Origin: Gordionus sp. m RMFG-2023
Lineage: Eukaryota; Nematomorpha; Gordioida; Chordodea; Parachordodidae
DNA length: 64,000 nt
Assembly (NCBI RefSeq): GCF_954871325.1
Contig: NC_088775.1
Location: forward strand, 5,567,475 to 5,631,474
Reading direction: 5' to 3'
Shown here: positions 12,801 through 22,000 of the stretch, in pieces
Layout of the letters: the number at the start of each line of letters is the position of its first letter
Numbering within the stretch: the first letter of the stretch is position 1
Notes under the pieces: model-generated
Database searches by the model: none
Told to the model about the DNA's origin: nothing
The model's input: the letters and a program-made list of their open reading frames with translations, nothing else
Program-made: the position numbers and the translations under genes

Positions 12801-15800
12801 TGATAATTAAAATTTTACGTTAGTAGAAATTTTAATTTTTTTTCTTGGAGAAAAACAACAAGTTTAAAATGTTACTTTACAATGACATGTATGAAATAAT
12901 ACTATATATTTTAGAATTACCTATTAATTGTTCGTTTCTTTTCCAGTTACTAAAATCGTATTTTAATTAAAAATTTTTTTTTAAAAACATGAAGAATTAT
13001 ATAAAATGTATAAAGAAAACAAACATTAATTATTACTTATACTTTATTATTTGATAGCTTATCATGGAAAGAAAATATTCGAAATGCCAATGTGATAAAT
13101 AAAATTATCTAAAATTATGCTTATTTCTAGCCTAATATATATAAATGTGACTAATGATAAATATTACTCATAACATAAATTTTTTAAGGACTCCTTTATT
13201 AAAAAAAATTATGGCTCAAGTGAAATATCATATTATTTAAACAACATACGATGCGAAGAAAAATTTGATAGCATTATATTTAGATCCCACATAAAGCAAT
13301 ATTCACCATTTTTTAATTATCCGCATTCTATTTCTTTGAACTAATCTAATTGGTTACTATTCGTAATTATACCACAATAGAATATGGTATTTTACTATTC
13401 GTGTTCGCGCGAATAGTAAATTATTCTTTGAATGGGCTTATTTAGTGCTGCTAAACGGGTGGTTTTGAGCTGACTTTTAAAAACCGCATAATATTTTAGC
13501 CAGAAAAATATTGTCCAAGCCTCGAGATTTCGCTAATAGATGTTTAGGTCTTTGTGTCAACTATGAGAAAAATCTTCAGGCTTGCGCAATATTTTTCTGG
13601 ATAAATCGGCTCAAATCATCACGCGTTTAACATCACTAGGCTTATTGTAAAGTAAGCATAATAAAAACTTGGAATGGTATCATTTTTAAAATTAGTATTA
13701 TATTATAATATTTATTTCAAACTTTACTATATGATTCAAGTTTGAAAAACTTGGAAACTTTAAATAAAAATTATTCGCGTTCTAATTCGGAATAATTTTT
13801 ATTAAAAAAAAATGAAGTTGTTCTGGTGATTATTTAAAAAGTTTCTATGTTCCGATTTTCACTGTTTAGTGCTGGAAATTTTTATTAAAAAACATCTGTT
13901 TCTTGTTTTAGGATATTTTAAGGGAAAGATTAAAGGTTTTGGTTTTGATTACTAGATTTTTCCCGGGTTTATGAAATATCACACTATAAGTTTAGGAGAA
14001 TGTATGAGATTCTAAATGCTAAAGAAAAAATTTCTTTTCTTTTCTATTCATGATATTTTAATAAGTTAAAGATTGTCCCCGAGACCAGAATTTGAATGAG
14101 AGGTATGATGTGATAAAAATAAATAAGTTTCGACATTTTATAAGCGAATGTTGAATTGTAAAATAAAGCTAATGTCATTGTTAAATTGACAATCACTATA
14201 TGGTTTATAATTATATATATTCAAATAACTTCGAAGATTTTCTTTCAAATTATTTTTTGAAGATATTTCTCAAACTCTGATCTTTAAAAAAGGAATACAA
14301 GTGTCTTTCAACAATGAACTGTCCAAAAAAAAATCCTTTTTAACGTGCTTAACAAAATAATTCAAATTACGCTGAAATCAAGTAAGAAACATCTTCCTCC
14401 TTTCTAGCACGAGCTTTGGCAGTGTATTGGCAAAATTTATCAATATCCTCTTTTTTTTTAATAGTAGGTCCTCTCTAAGAAAAAAAAATTTATGTGATAG
14501 ATTATGGAATTTTAAAATTTAAGTAATTTACATATTGTTTAATTCCTCTGAGAATAAAATGGGCATCTCTTTGAAATGTAGGATCTCTTAAAATGTAATC
14601 AACCTATTAAAAAATTGTATAGAAAAATTAGTTAATCAATTAAAATTATTTATTATTAGTGCTATAAATGTTGTCTCAAAAAGAAACGCGTTATTCGTTA
14701 TGTTTAAAAAAAGGAACTGTTTAACGTTACTCGTTACCTTGTGAAAAAAGGAACGTATTACCTCGCTAATCAAAAAAATAGCGCAATACTCAAAAAAATA
14801 CGAAATATTATATATAAAATATTTTACCCCTATAGATAATTAAAAACAAAATTATATAAAAATAAGTTCTTTTTGTAATAATGTTTTTATTATTATTTGC
14901 CAACAATTCATTTTCAAAATTTTGATAAGATTAACATGAGCGCATAAGTTCAACATGGCTTTCGCTGTGCTAAACACACGCTCAACTGACGCAAAGGAAA
15001 TGAGGGTTGCATTATATTTAATAATTAAAATTTTTAATAGTGGGAATTTATTAAAAATATTTAAAGAAGGATATTTACTTCAATAACGAGCATGCTTTTT
15101 GAGATCCTCATCAAAATTTTTATTTATCTTTATCAGAATTTAATCTGAATTCATATTTTTACCTTCACATATTTTTTTCTAGAAATGAGCTGCTTGATAT
15201 CTAGGTTAAAATATTTGAATGACTTACAAAGTGTGGACTTAGTGCCCTTAAATTTTTTTAATTATATAAAAAATGTTTGATACTGGGACAGAGTAGAGTT
15301 AAATCATCTTCATCTAAAAACATAAGTAATATTACATATATTCTTTATAAAATGATATTATTTGTTTAGATTAGATATATAAAAAAAAAAAGTAGAAAAA
15401 CTAAGAATTAATATAATACTTTCTAAATGATAGCTCTCCCCAAAAAATGATATTCAAAAAATATTAAGAAAAAAAAAACACTTTGTGAATTTTGTTTGTT
15501 CAAAATGCTTCATTTTATTTTTATTTATGAGAATCTATTAAATAAGGGCAAAATAAATTGTTAAATATTATATAAATTATCAAATTATATAATATTGACA
15601 CACATTATTTATATTCTAATTTATTCATAGATAACAATTTGGATGAATAAAAAATTACCAGTAGTTAACTGATATTCTTTTTATACATTTTCTAGAGTAA
15701 TTTTTCTTAAAAAAAAGTGCACAACGGTTGATTTAAAATATGATGATATCATAGTACATAAATCTTGGGGATAAAATCCCAGGAGAAAAAAAAACCTCGG

Positions 15801-18800
15801 AAAAAAACCACAAAAAATTCTTAAACAAGGTAAAATGCGGAAAAAAATACTCCCTCTTAAAATAACCCATGTTTTTCTTACTTTCGTAAAAATTATTTGG
15901 GTAATAAATAAAATATACATCCACAATTACGATATTAAGTAGACCAAATTTGACTAAATTTTTGTAATAGATATTTATTTTATTGGTAATTCGTTATTAT
16001 GTATACACATTAAGAATAATAATTAAATGGATTGATATCGAATCTTGAAAGAAATTGGTTATAAAATCTGAAAGGCTTCTCACCTCGTCACGGTATTCCT
16101 CGCAAATTTCCTTAACCGAATCTGGCTTTTATAACTAAGCGAATTAGTAGTCAGTCTATCGAAACGCCATCGTTAAGTTTGGTTTCATCGGTAGCCACCT
16201 TGCATTTCATTTTTGTAATCAATACACAGATTGATGGGTGTTTATTAACCAGATTAGAAAAATAATACCATCCTTCACATTGATTAATCGTACGTCGGAT
16301 AGAGTGCTCTGATTCATGTTCCAAGTTTCTGGAGGAAATTCAGGCTAAATGTGGCGGATTGAGAATTTCTTGTGACCTCCCTTGATCTACATTGATATAA
16401 TTTTGATCGAAATAATCAAGAATATCCTTACCTTGCTTTGAGTAAACGATCTCAGGAATGCCATTGCATTGGCCATATCACACAAGGGAATAAATGCTAA
16501 GCCTTCCATAACTAGGTCTTCCAAATTCTCAAGATTTAAAGAGTGTGCTTTGCCTTATGATTTCTTAGAGTTTATTTTATTTACACTTAATAAAACATGT
16601 GTGACTGGACCTTTTATAATTTTACAACTGCCTCTGCATATTTGAAGAAGTTTTGCTAAAGAGTCTTCATATTGCTCCTTCATTTTAGAAACGAATTTTA
16701 TTGCTACTAGTCCATCAATATTTGATGGATGAGTATTGTTTTAAGTACTGGGTTGATTTTCGAGTGTTGATAATAATATTGCTCTGCATTTAAAGATGAA
16801 TACTCTGTGCCGAATGTTATATGAGTAATGTTCAAATACGACTTTTCCAAGATCATAAATACTACAAAATATTTTCTTGTCTTTATATATCTTATAATTA
16901 TGATAAAAATTTTGAACGTAATTTTCTAAATACAAGAAATTATAGCGTTATTGAACTGATAATTGGGAAATTAAGACAATTTTATTAGAAATTATGTAAT
17001 ATAGATATATTGAATTATACAAATATGATCTAATTATTTGTATAATAAAAGTATTAAATATACACTTCACTAACATATATAAAAATAACAGAAAATCTCA
17101 AAAAAACTTTTCAACAAAATAAAAGTAGATTTTTTATTCACAACTCATATAAGATAAGTTGATTTCTGACATCCATAATCAAATAAAGGATTGTGTTACG
17201 GGTTATCGAATCAACTAATATAAATATAGCTTTAGTGGAAATTAATCAATTGAAAACAACTCCTATCTTGAAAATCTAAAAAATCTCAAGTGGACCTCCA
17301 ATTTCTAGACCAACTATATCTCGATGGATTTAATATTAATTATATTAACACGCCTTTATAAAATTTAGCAACAGAAATTTAATAAATAAAATAAAAATGA
17401 GGAACTATGATGGTTGATCTGAATTAAAATCTAGACTTGAATTATTTATAAAATTAAAAAAAAACAAAATATATAATAATTTTTTCTATAGAAAATATTT
17501 AAAGTAACGAATAACGTTTTGCTTTAGCAACGAATGGCTATCCTCAAAAAATGTAACGCCGTTAGTAACGACGTTACTTTACAGCAATAATTATTATATA
17601 TATACTAAAAAATAATGATTCACGTCTTTATTTCTTTCTAGATGATTAAGCACAAACTTATTGAATATCAAAATAAAGGTTCTAAATAGAATAAATTCAC
17701 AAAATGAAAAACTATATAAATATATTATAGGATAATGGAAATTTAGCCATAAATAATTAAATACAAATTAGGGTTAATAAAAAAATATGGTAATCTATTA
17801 TTTTAAAAATCAAATAGCTAAATATCTAAAATTTTATTTTTTGTGAAACCCCAACGTATAAGAATTCTGGAATCAGGTTAGTTTGTTAATACTCATTTCT
17901 CAATATTAATGAATTAAAGGATAATTATTACTTGAGCAGCTGCTGAAATCAACTCTTGGTTTGTCATCGGCATATTTAGTGGATCTACGTAAAACATAGC
18001 TTCCACATAATATGGACCATTAAAAAGGGGACTGAAACTTTTGGCCTTTTTGAATGATTTGTTGGCTAATTCATTACAAATAAATATTTAAATGCCAAGC
18101 AACTTAATTGAATTAATGAAATATCTGATAAACTCCCAACAGAGGCTCCCGGTCTAATTGCGATTAATATCCTAAGATATTACTCTTAAATATTCAATAT
18201 TAAAAGAATGAATTAAAGTATTTATCCGTTTACAAATATTAAAATACGCATATACAATTTTATAAACCTTTCGTCTTGTTGTCTATCTCTGTATAATCTT
18301 TGAGATCATTCTGTAGTCCATTATGGGACTTGGATAGTCGTTTTAAGTGATACAAATTTTTTCGATCTCTATCGACAGATCTACCTCTAATCAAATACGA
18401 TTCATCTCCTATTTCGATGATTCCATACTAAAATGAACAAATCAAAATTTTTAATAAATAAATATTACCCCACTAGGGCCTAAAATTTTTCCCTAAAAAG
18501 AGCCAAACATTTTATACCATCTTTTAGATAGATAATTCGTGAGACTTAGGTAATATTTGTTTGACCAAAATTCTTGATTTATTCATTTTTAAAAAGGTAA
18601 ATGAAATCCAGGTTTTGTTAACAAATATTTATTAGATCTAATCATCGTAATATTTATTAAAATTTTCATTTTGATATTGTTGAAAAAAACAAAAAAAAAT
18701 TTATAAAATAATATTTTAAGTAGATAAACCAGTAAGTTTGCATCGTTAAACGGCTTGATTTGGGCCGATTTTTAAAAACGGCTAACTCAATTTAGCAAGA

Positions 18801-19544
18801 AAAATATTGTTTCAACTTCGAGTTTCTTAAATAGATGTGCAAATATTTGTGCTATCTATGACCAAGATCTTCAGGCTTGCTTAATATTTTTCTAGCTAAA
18901 ATATTAAGTTGGTCGTTTTTTTAAAAAATCGGTTCAAATGTACTAGTTCTGCATCACTAATAATGAGTATCTTATATTATTGATATCAAAGATTTGTATC
19001 ATATTTTTTTCTGTATGAAATTTTGAGTTAGCCGTTTAACAGATCGCATATAAAATATGGAATTAATCATATCGTCGCCTGAGAATTACAATATACTCAC
19101 TTTCTATTTGTTTTAACCTAGGCGAAAAGAATATTAATAACTAATTCTATTGATTTAGGATGAGGTATATCAAATTTATTTATTTTATAATATGATAGTT
19201 AATTTCAAAAATGGGCAATATCAATAATAATAATTAATATGTTGTATTGAAAACCATCGTATTATCCTTTTTGTCTTCAACGATTATGCCCCTAGATTTG
19301 TCCATGTATAACACTCTGTAAAATTGGTAATTCTCGTTTGGGTCCGTGTAGATTGTCCGATTGCCATCTTCATGCTCAATAAAAAAATTAGAACTCAACA
19401 CATTATCTGACATGAGATATAATGTTAAGTGTAAATAGCGTTCTTCTTTTTCTTCTGATAAATTCATATTATGCTGTATATTATCATCCAAATGTCCACT
19501 TTGTACATCTAAATATGCCAGGTACCATTGACTATGACCCATTT
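3761..19544 (-). CDS. ADAMTS-like secreted zinc metalloprotease, copy A (spliced, 17 exons found)
   Basis: Split gene on the minus strand, the most complete of the array. Exons: E1 19255-19544, E2 18268-18427, E3 17932-18065, E4 14532-14603, E5 14371-14474, E6 11888-11993, E7 11480-11614, E8 11210-11330, E9 9218-9337, E10 7843-7985, E11 7147-7210, E12 7007-7079, E13 6788-6918, E14 5322-5442, E15 4925-5026, E16 4339-4466, E17 3761-3811. About 680 residues: propeptide, M12B protease (HETGHLFGAKHD, Met-turn GIMHHG, WSRC), disintegrin-like region, one TSP1 repeat (GSWSSWSSWSKC), Cys-rich region and spacer, then stop. Family knowledge: such enzymes are secreted and cleave extracellular-matrix proteins. 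Borders are GT/AG with matching phase everywhere except E5-E6, where a small exon is probably missing. No signal-peptide exon was found upstream of E1. No clear furin site (RxKR) is seen before the protease domain. No stop occurs inside the listed exons. The domain assignment is firm; expression and substrate are unknown. Confidence 0.85.
4339..4466 (-). CDS. Copy A exon E16: spacer domain
   Basis: 128 bp. Reads VLTRNGNKLTGTQINTLTDI, then TYKIDGDNEIIISEKLTGPL and KIQ. Matches the spacer core L-N-G...G-T-x-x-x-Y...E-x-x-x-x-x-G-P-L-x-x-x-V/I-x. This exon is also the best-preserved trace in remnants D and D'. Confidence 0.8.
4648..4706. repeat. 17-bp tandem repeat
   Basis: Three to four units of TTTTAAATAAAAATTTT in copy A intron 15. 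Not seen in copy B at the same place. Confidence 0.75.
4925..5026 (-). CDS. Copy A exon E15: spacer domain
   Basis: 102 bp. Reads DMTDIANLNKDIKVLYFKLE, then LVYYNGLRGPGSSI. Corresponds to the first strands of the ADAMTS spacer (I-P-x-G-A-x-x-I-x-I). In phase with E14 and E16. Confidence 0.75.
5322..5442 (-). CDS. Copy A exon E14: end of Cys-rich region, start of spacer
   Basis: 121 bp. Reads [20 protein letters not shown], then [15 protein letters not shown]. It carries the GCD...K-x-D-x-C-G-x-C-x-G-D-x-S-x-C motif that is diagnostic for ADAMTS and papilin-type proteins. Confidence 0.9.
5640..6090 (+). mobile_element. Retroelement 3' fragment in copy A intron 13
   Basis: The plus strand reads AETRKISKYIPIDPSYSVIT and, in a neighbouring frame, GRQIREKTDQPKESLFFLQR, the same C-terminal tail type as the fragments at 38 and 57 kb. 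It lies at the same place as the fragment at 25.67 kb in copy B, so insertion preceded the A/B split. Decayed. Confidence 0.5.
6788..6918 (-). CDS. Copy A exon E13: Cys-rich region
   Basis: 131 bp. Reads ADEPCVLYCYVKPIDTYMSI, then GKAVDGTLV...LDMCLNGAII. Equivalent to the family pattern C-x-L-x-C...V-x-D-G-T-x-C...C-x-x-G. A Leu replaces the Cys that usually follows D-G-T. Confidence 0.85.
7007..7079 (-). CDS. Copy A exon E12: Cys-rich region
   Basis: 73 bp. Reads FSRNNKKNQALCTKYDRSSI. Corresponds to F-R-x-x-Q-C at the start of the ADAMTS Cys-rich domain. The acceptor was chosen as AG before TTTAGC because only that choice keeps phase with E11. Confidence 0.75.
7147..7210 (-). CDS. Copy A exon E11: end of TSP1 repeat
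   Basis: 64 bp. Reads PKFGGHYCQGAKIAYKVCKN and ends at ATG|GTAATA. It fits the P-x-x-G-G-x-Y-C-x-G...C tail of TSP1 repeats and follows NNPR of E10 in phase. Confidence 0.85.
7843..7985 (-). CDS. Copy A exon E10: linker and thrombospondin type-1 repeat
   Basis: 143 bp. Reads ICYKGKCILKRKFQEKAG, then SWSSWSSWSKCRGDDTIGFA and KRTRRCNNPR. This is the C-x-x-G-x-C linker followed by the W-x-x-W-x-x-W-x-x-C core of the first TSP1 repeat, which in the family binds matrix glycosaminoglycans. The codon left open at the end is completed by E11. Confidence 0.9.
9218..9337 (-). CDS. Copy A exon E9: disintegrin-like region, second part
   Basis: 120 bp, 40 codons, phase 0. Reads SNCTDLRCTSMRFYRNIPEL...FLPCNRLSNKL. 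Matches the C-x(4)-W/R-C...P-x-x-x-G-T-x-C part of the ADAMTS disintegrin-like module, although the usual Trp is Arg here. Confidence 0.8.
10660..11200. repeat. Degenerate tandem repeat, unit about 105-110 bp, copy A intron 8
   Basis: Four to five units, each with a run of 'CTCC.AGAC.TA....CACTTA(G)A.TAAT..AATA.TA.A.CCAAA(G)ATATTT...TTA.TACCCATAT.AA.TTTTT'. The same array lies in copies B and C, so it was part of the ancestral intron. The rest of intron 8 (9.34-10.66 kb) holds nothing recognisable. Confidence 0.6.
11210..11330 (-). CDS. Copy A exon E8: disintegrin-like region, first part
   Basis: 121 bp. Reads [19 protein letters not shown], then [19 protein letters not shown]. It corresponds to the ADAMTS G-x-C-L-L/A...C-x-x-x-F-G segment after the protease domain. 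The donor in A is GTTTCA; B and C have the better GTATCA. Confidence 0.8.
11480..11614 (-). CDS. Copy A exon E7: third zinc ligand and Met-turn
   Basis: 135 bp. Reads FGAKHDEDNGCNSSSLGG, then IMHHGSTYP...WSRCNVREIDDYL. With E6 it gives HETGHLFGAKHD, i.e. HExxHxxGxxHD, the reprolysin signature. The following Met-turn and W-S-x-C-x(4)-I helix are typical of ADAMTS catalytic domains. Confidence 0.9.
11655..11750. mobile_element. TA-flanked MITE (TAGTGTTGTTAAACGGCTC family), half copy
   Basis: Right half of the element, with AAGTCGACTCAAATAGAGCC and GTTTAACAACACTA. Same intron position as the copies at 34893 (B) and 61178 (C). Confidence 0.65.
11888..11993 (-). CDS. Copy A exon E6: zinc-binding site, first half
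   Basis: 106 bp. Reads GYAKREGICDADRSCSLI...TAITIAHETGHL. It contains HExxH with catalytic Glu and two zinc-ligand His residues. The C-x(5)-SC spacing before the helix is that of ADAMTS proteins. It ends CATTT|GTATTT in phase 2, and Leu is completed by E7. Confidence 0.9.
12254..12473. mobile_element. TA-flanked MITE (TAGTGTTGTTAAACGGCTC family)
   Basis: About 220 bp. Left arm TTGTTAAACGGCTTAATTTG with ACTCAATATTTTAGCCAGAA; the right arm is its inverted complement. Found only in copy A at this place. Confidence 0.8.
13442..13638. mobile_element. TA-flanked MITE (TAGTGTTGTTAAACGGCTC family)
   Basis: Long inverted ends, centre TTCGCTAATAGATGTTTAGG. Corresponds in position to 36633 (B) and 59392 (C), so inserted before the copies split. 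Confidence 0.8.
14371..14474 (-). CDS. Copy A exon E5: catalytic domain
   Basis: 104 bp, in phase after E4. Reads RGPTIKKKEDIDKFCQY...[12 protein letters not shown] and ends ATTTCAGC|GTAATT in phase 2. The DVSYLIS segment sits where ADAMTS proteins have H-D-x-A-x-L-L-T. The next exon found needs phase 1, so the junction is not direct. Confidence 0.75.
14532..14603 (-). CDS. Copy A exon E4: catalytic domain
   Basis: 72 bp, phase 0 at both ends, 24 codons: [20 protein letters not shown], then IKQY. Nearly identical in B (37699-37770) and C (58442-58513). Separated from E3 by an intron that hosts the hAT element at 14658-17587. Confidence 0.8.
14658..17587 (-). mobile_element. hAT DNA transposon remnant in copy A intron 3
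   Basis: Ends carry AGTGCTATAAA/TGCTGTAAAG-type inverted termini, each followed by a subterminal run of TAACG repeats (14690-14765 and 17505-17580), typical of hAT elements. On the minus strand near 14.87-15.00 kb the frame reads FASVERVFSTAKAMLNL, the hAT C-terminal dimerisation motif (normally S-V-x-x-E-R-x-F-S). Flanks TTATTATT / TAATTATT resemble an 8-bp target duplication. The transposase is interrupted and truncated, so the element is not autonomous. Confidence 0.75.
16075..16935 (-). other. Unrecognised decayed coding-like block inside the copy A hAT element
   Basis: Several long stretches read as convincing protein on the minus strand, e.g. KFVSKMKEQYEDSLAKLLQI near 16.6-16.7 kb, INQCEGWYYFSNLVNKHPSI near 16.2-16.3 kb, and KPDSVKEICEEYRDEV near 16.09 kb. 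Base composition is less AT-rich than the surroundings. The block is interrupted and absent from the hAT copies in B and C, so it came in with, or was kept only by, the copy A element. I do not recognise the family. Confidence 0.4.
17932..18065 (-). CDS. Copy A exon E3: start of the catalytic domain
   Basis: 134 bp. Reads [11 protein letters not shown], then [16 protein letters not shown], ending SAAAQ at CAA|GTAATA. The [10 protein letters not shown] string corresponds to the first beta strand of M12B proteases (usually R-Y-V-E-L-x-x-V-x-D). The two nucleotides CC complete the codon opened by E2. Confidence 0.8.
18268..18427 (-). CDS. Copy A exon E2: propeptide
   Basis: 160 bp between ...TTAG and AAAG|GTTTAT. 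Reads [16 protein letters not shown] and onward to DYTEIDNKTK. The pattern G-I-I-x-x-x-x-x-x-Y-x-I-x matches the end of M12B propeptides, where it is normally followed by the link to the protease. Equivalent exons in B and C have identical length and phase. Confidence 0.75.
18741..18960. mobile_element. TA-flanked MITE (TAGTGTTGTTAAACGGCTC family)
   Basis: Left end CATCGTTAAACGGCTTGATT, right end GCATCACTAA. Located in copy A between E1 and E2. A 25-bp scrap of the same end (GAGTTAGCCGTTTAACAG) lies near 19.02-19.04 kb. Confidence 0.78.
19255..19544 (-). CDS. Copy A exon E1: propeptide, N-terminal part
   Basis: Open frame preceded by a pyrimidine tract and AG directly before AAATG. Reads [17 protein letters not shown] and ends about ...VEDKKDNTM at a weak GTTTTC donor. 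Copy C has the same exon at 52878-53164. The phase-0 end fits E2. The conserved acceptor just upstream of the ATG suggests this is not the first exon, and a signal peptide is absent here. Fit to the M12B propeptide is by position and the continuing pattern, not by strong motifs. Confidence 0.6.
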
Positions 19545-19559
19545 CTAAAAAAAATTATA

Positions 19560-22000
19560 TAAATATTTTAATTTATTTTTGTCATCAAATCAAAATAATT
19601 ATGACCACTATGGCAATATTTAAAATATCGTTATAAAATTTTGATCATAGAAATATATACCGTGTAAATCATAATATATTGAAGAATTAATTTATGTAAA
19701 TAATTAGGAAAAAAACAAATCATAAAATAAAAAGCATCGAAAATATTTTTTTCCAATATTTTTATATAAGGCATTAATTACCCCGCTATATAAAAATAAA
19801 TAAAGATTACCTATTTGGCTGGTCAAAAAGAGATAAAAAATAATTTGGACGATGATCATTTGAATTCGATTAGAACTTAGATTTGAATTTTTTTTTAAAT
19901 TTTTTAATCAATATAATTTGAAAATAGTATAATTTCTTAAAATGATTTTTAAAAATATAGCCTTGCTGCTAGTTGAAATTATTTAAGGATATTAGGTCTG
20001 TTTGTATATTTTAAATAGCCTAAAATTGTATTGCATTAAGAGCGTTAGTAAATTTCGTATTTTTGTTTAAATATTTGATTACAATCTAATTTTAAATAAA
20101 TATATATATATTAATTTAGATATATTTGTTGTATATAGTATATTATTTTAAATTTTTATTAAAAAATTACCGCCCATCACCCCCTTCCCCAAATTATAAG
20201 ATAAATTTTCCGTTTCCAATTTTTTTAGATAATAAATTATTTGCCTTCTAAGGTGAAGGTCGTGGGAAGGGGAATTTGTCCCCTGCTCTCCCCTCTGCTT
20301 ACGCGAACTTCTGCCATTTTATGATAAAAATCTCGAATTCAGATTTATATCTAAAGGTAAAAGTTCTGGATGGTCTTTCTTTCAATAAATTCATTCTAAT
20401 TTTTGAAGGGCGTTTAAGTGGTATATTTTTTAAAATAATTTTGGTTAAACCTTTTTATCTAAAAAATTTTGATTATCAAAATTATTTAATATACATAGTG
20501 CTTAAAAAATTATAGGTTTATAAATTACCTTTATGATAAAGAGAGGGGATGGGGGGGGAGGTGGATATTTGCTTTAAATTGTATCTATAAAACGGGTGTA
20601 ACAATTTACTAAATAATGAATAAATTTTACTAAAATATAATATGACCCACTTATTTTTTAAATATATATTAACTTAATCATCCTGTCGCCTCAGATATCC
20701 TATATATCATCCCCTGCAGCGCTGAACCACCTAGCTGACCTCAGAGAAAATATGATACATACATGGATTCGAACCCTGAAGTATTAACCTTTTAGCATAT
20801 TAAATACACATTCCTTTTAAATTTGAACTAATTAGCTTTAACTTGCAGTTGCAGCATTAGATTTACATTAAAGTCTCCCATTTTTCTAACTAGTTTGCAA
20901 TATTTTTTTTAACCTAACCGTGATATTTGTTATACCTACCTAAGGGTAAACACGAAAACGTGGCTACAAAGCACGGTATATATAAAAAAAAAATGAAAAC
21001 TCGGAATTGCTTCATTAGGAAAATCTAATCCTAAATTCTTATTTAACAAATCTCTGAACGTTCAAATTAGGAAAGCGAAACAAAAAAATGTTAAATCACA
21101 CAGAGAAAATGTTTGCAAGATCTAAGATAGCTTTGCTAGAGAAACTGTTTTTAGGTATGCTTTTGGCAATTATTATTATCATTTTAAGGCTAAATAGAGT
21201 AATAATTTTTTTAACATTATAAATATTTTATAAATAACTTTATATTCAAAAAGAAAGTACTTCAAGTATTCTCCATAATGAGACTTGGCTCATTACTTGG
21301 ATTTTACTTGTGTAAATGTATACCCTCTCTTCACAATCAATGAGTAGGTCGGTTAAAAAGTTATCAGCAAAAATTCTATGAAATTCATATTCACATACTA
21401 TGATTCATATATTTAATAGGGACTGAAGGGATTGAGGGAAAAATCTTAATGCGAATTGCTTTCTAGCAATTGAGCATAAAAATCTACCTTAAATTTGTTG
21501 TAAAGATGTATTTTTTATATCTTTCTTATCTATGTTCATTTTTTTTAAAAATATCCTGGACATATTTTACCAGAAAACCATTTTGTTTTACCTAAAAATT
21601 ATAAAAATCACCTTTTATTTAGCCATAATTTAAAGATTTGCATAAATTAATCGGAAGTGTATATCTTAACAAAAAGTTAAGCAATAAAGATTAGTATAAT
21701 ATCCATTATAAAATATTAAATTATCGATAGAATTTGAAACGAACATTAAATTACCATAATGAAATCATTTTGGTCAAATAATAACTGTATACAAAATTCA
21801 TGGTGGAAAGATTGATAAGGTAAAATCTATTTTTTGTTTTGGGATATCCTCTAATTTACGTTTCCAACTAATTTAATAAGAAAATGTAATTAAAAAAATT
21901 ATCAGTAAGAAATTTATTAACCCTCCACCACCCATTTCTATAAATTTTGCACTAAAAAAGAGTAAATATAATTTTATTATAAATAAATATTGAAGATTTA
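19560..22000. other. Intergenic region between copies A and B
   Basis: Contains the 5' flank of copy A, homologous to 51.0-52.85 kb (inverted), e.g. GGGGACAAATTCCCC-type sequence near 20.26 kb and its mirror near 52.10 kb. It also holds the SINE at 20.67 kb and the stretch AAAGTCTCCC (20.87 kb), which recurs upstream of copy B at 43.26 kb. No first exon with a signal peptide could be supported on the minus strand. Confidence 0.5.
20670..20830 (-). mobile_element. tRNA-derived SINE-like element upstream of copy A
   Basis: The minus strand has an A-box-like TATGCTAAAAGGTTAATAC followed by a B-box GGGTTCGAATCC. The tail is CAGCTAGGTGGTTCAGCGCT. The same element lies inverted upstream of copy C (51.57-51.75 kb). 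Not a tRNA gene: acceptor-stem pairing and 3' structure are missing. Confidence 0.55.

Noticed and set aside
15681-15926. Overlapping 81- and 63-residue minus-strand frames
   Set aside because: Phe/Ile-rich translation of AT-rich hAT interior sequence, with no motif and no counterpart in copies B or C.
20276-20515. 79-residue plus-strand frame upstream of copy A
   Set aside because: Its mirror near 52.05-52.12 kb in copy C is not open. Composition is that of AT-rich intergenic DNA with no recognisable motif.
20760-20790. tRNA gene around the GGATTCGAACC box (also near 47.95, 51.65 and 59.86 kb)
   Set aside because: B-box-like sequence is present, but no acceptor stem or anticodon arm of the right spacing can be drawn. 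The repetition between copies points to SINEs.
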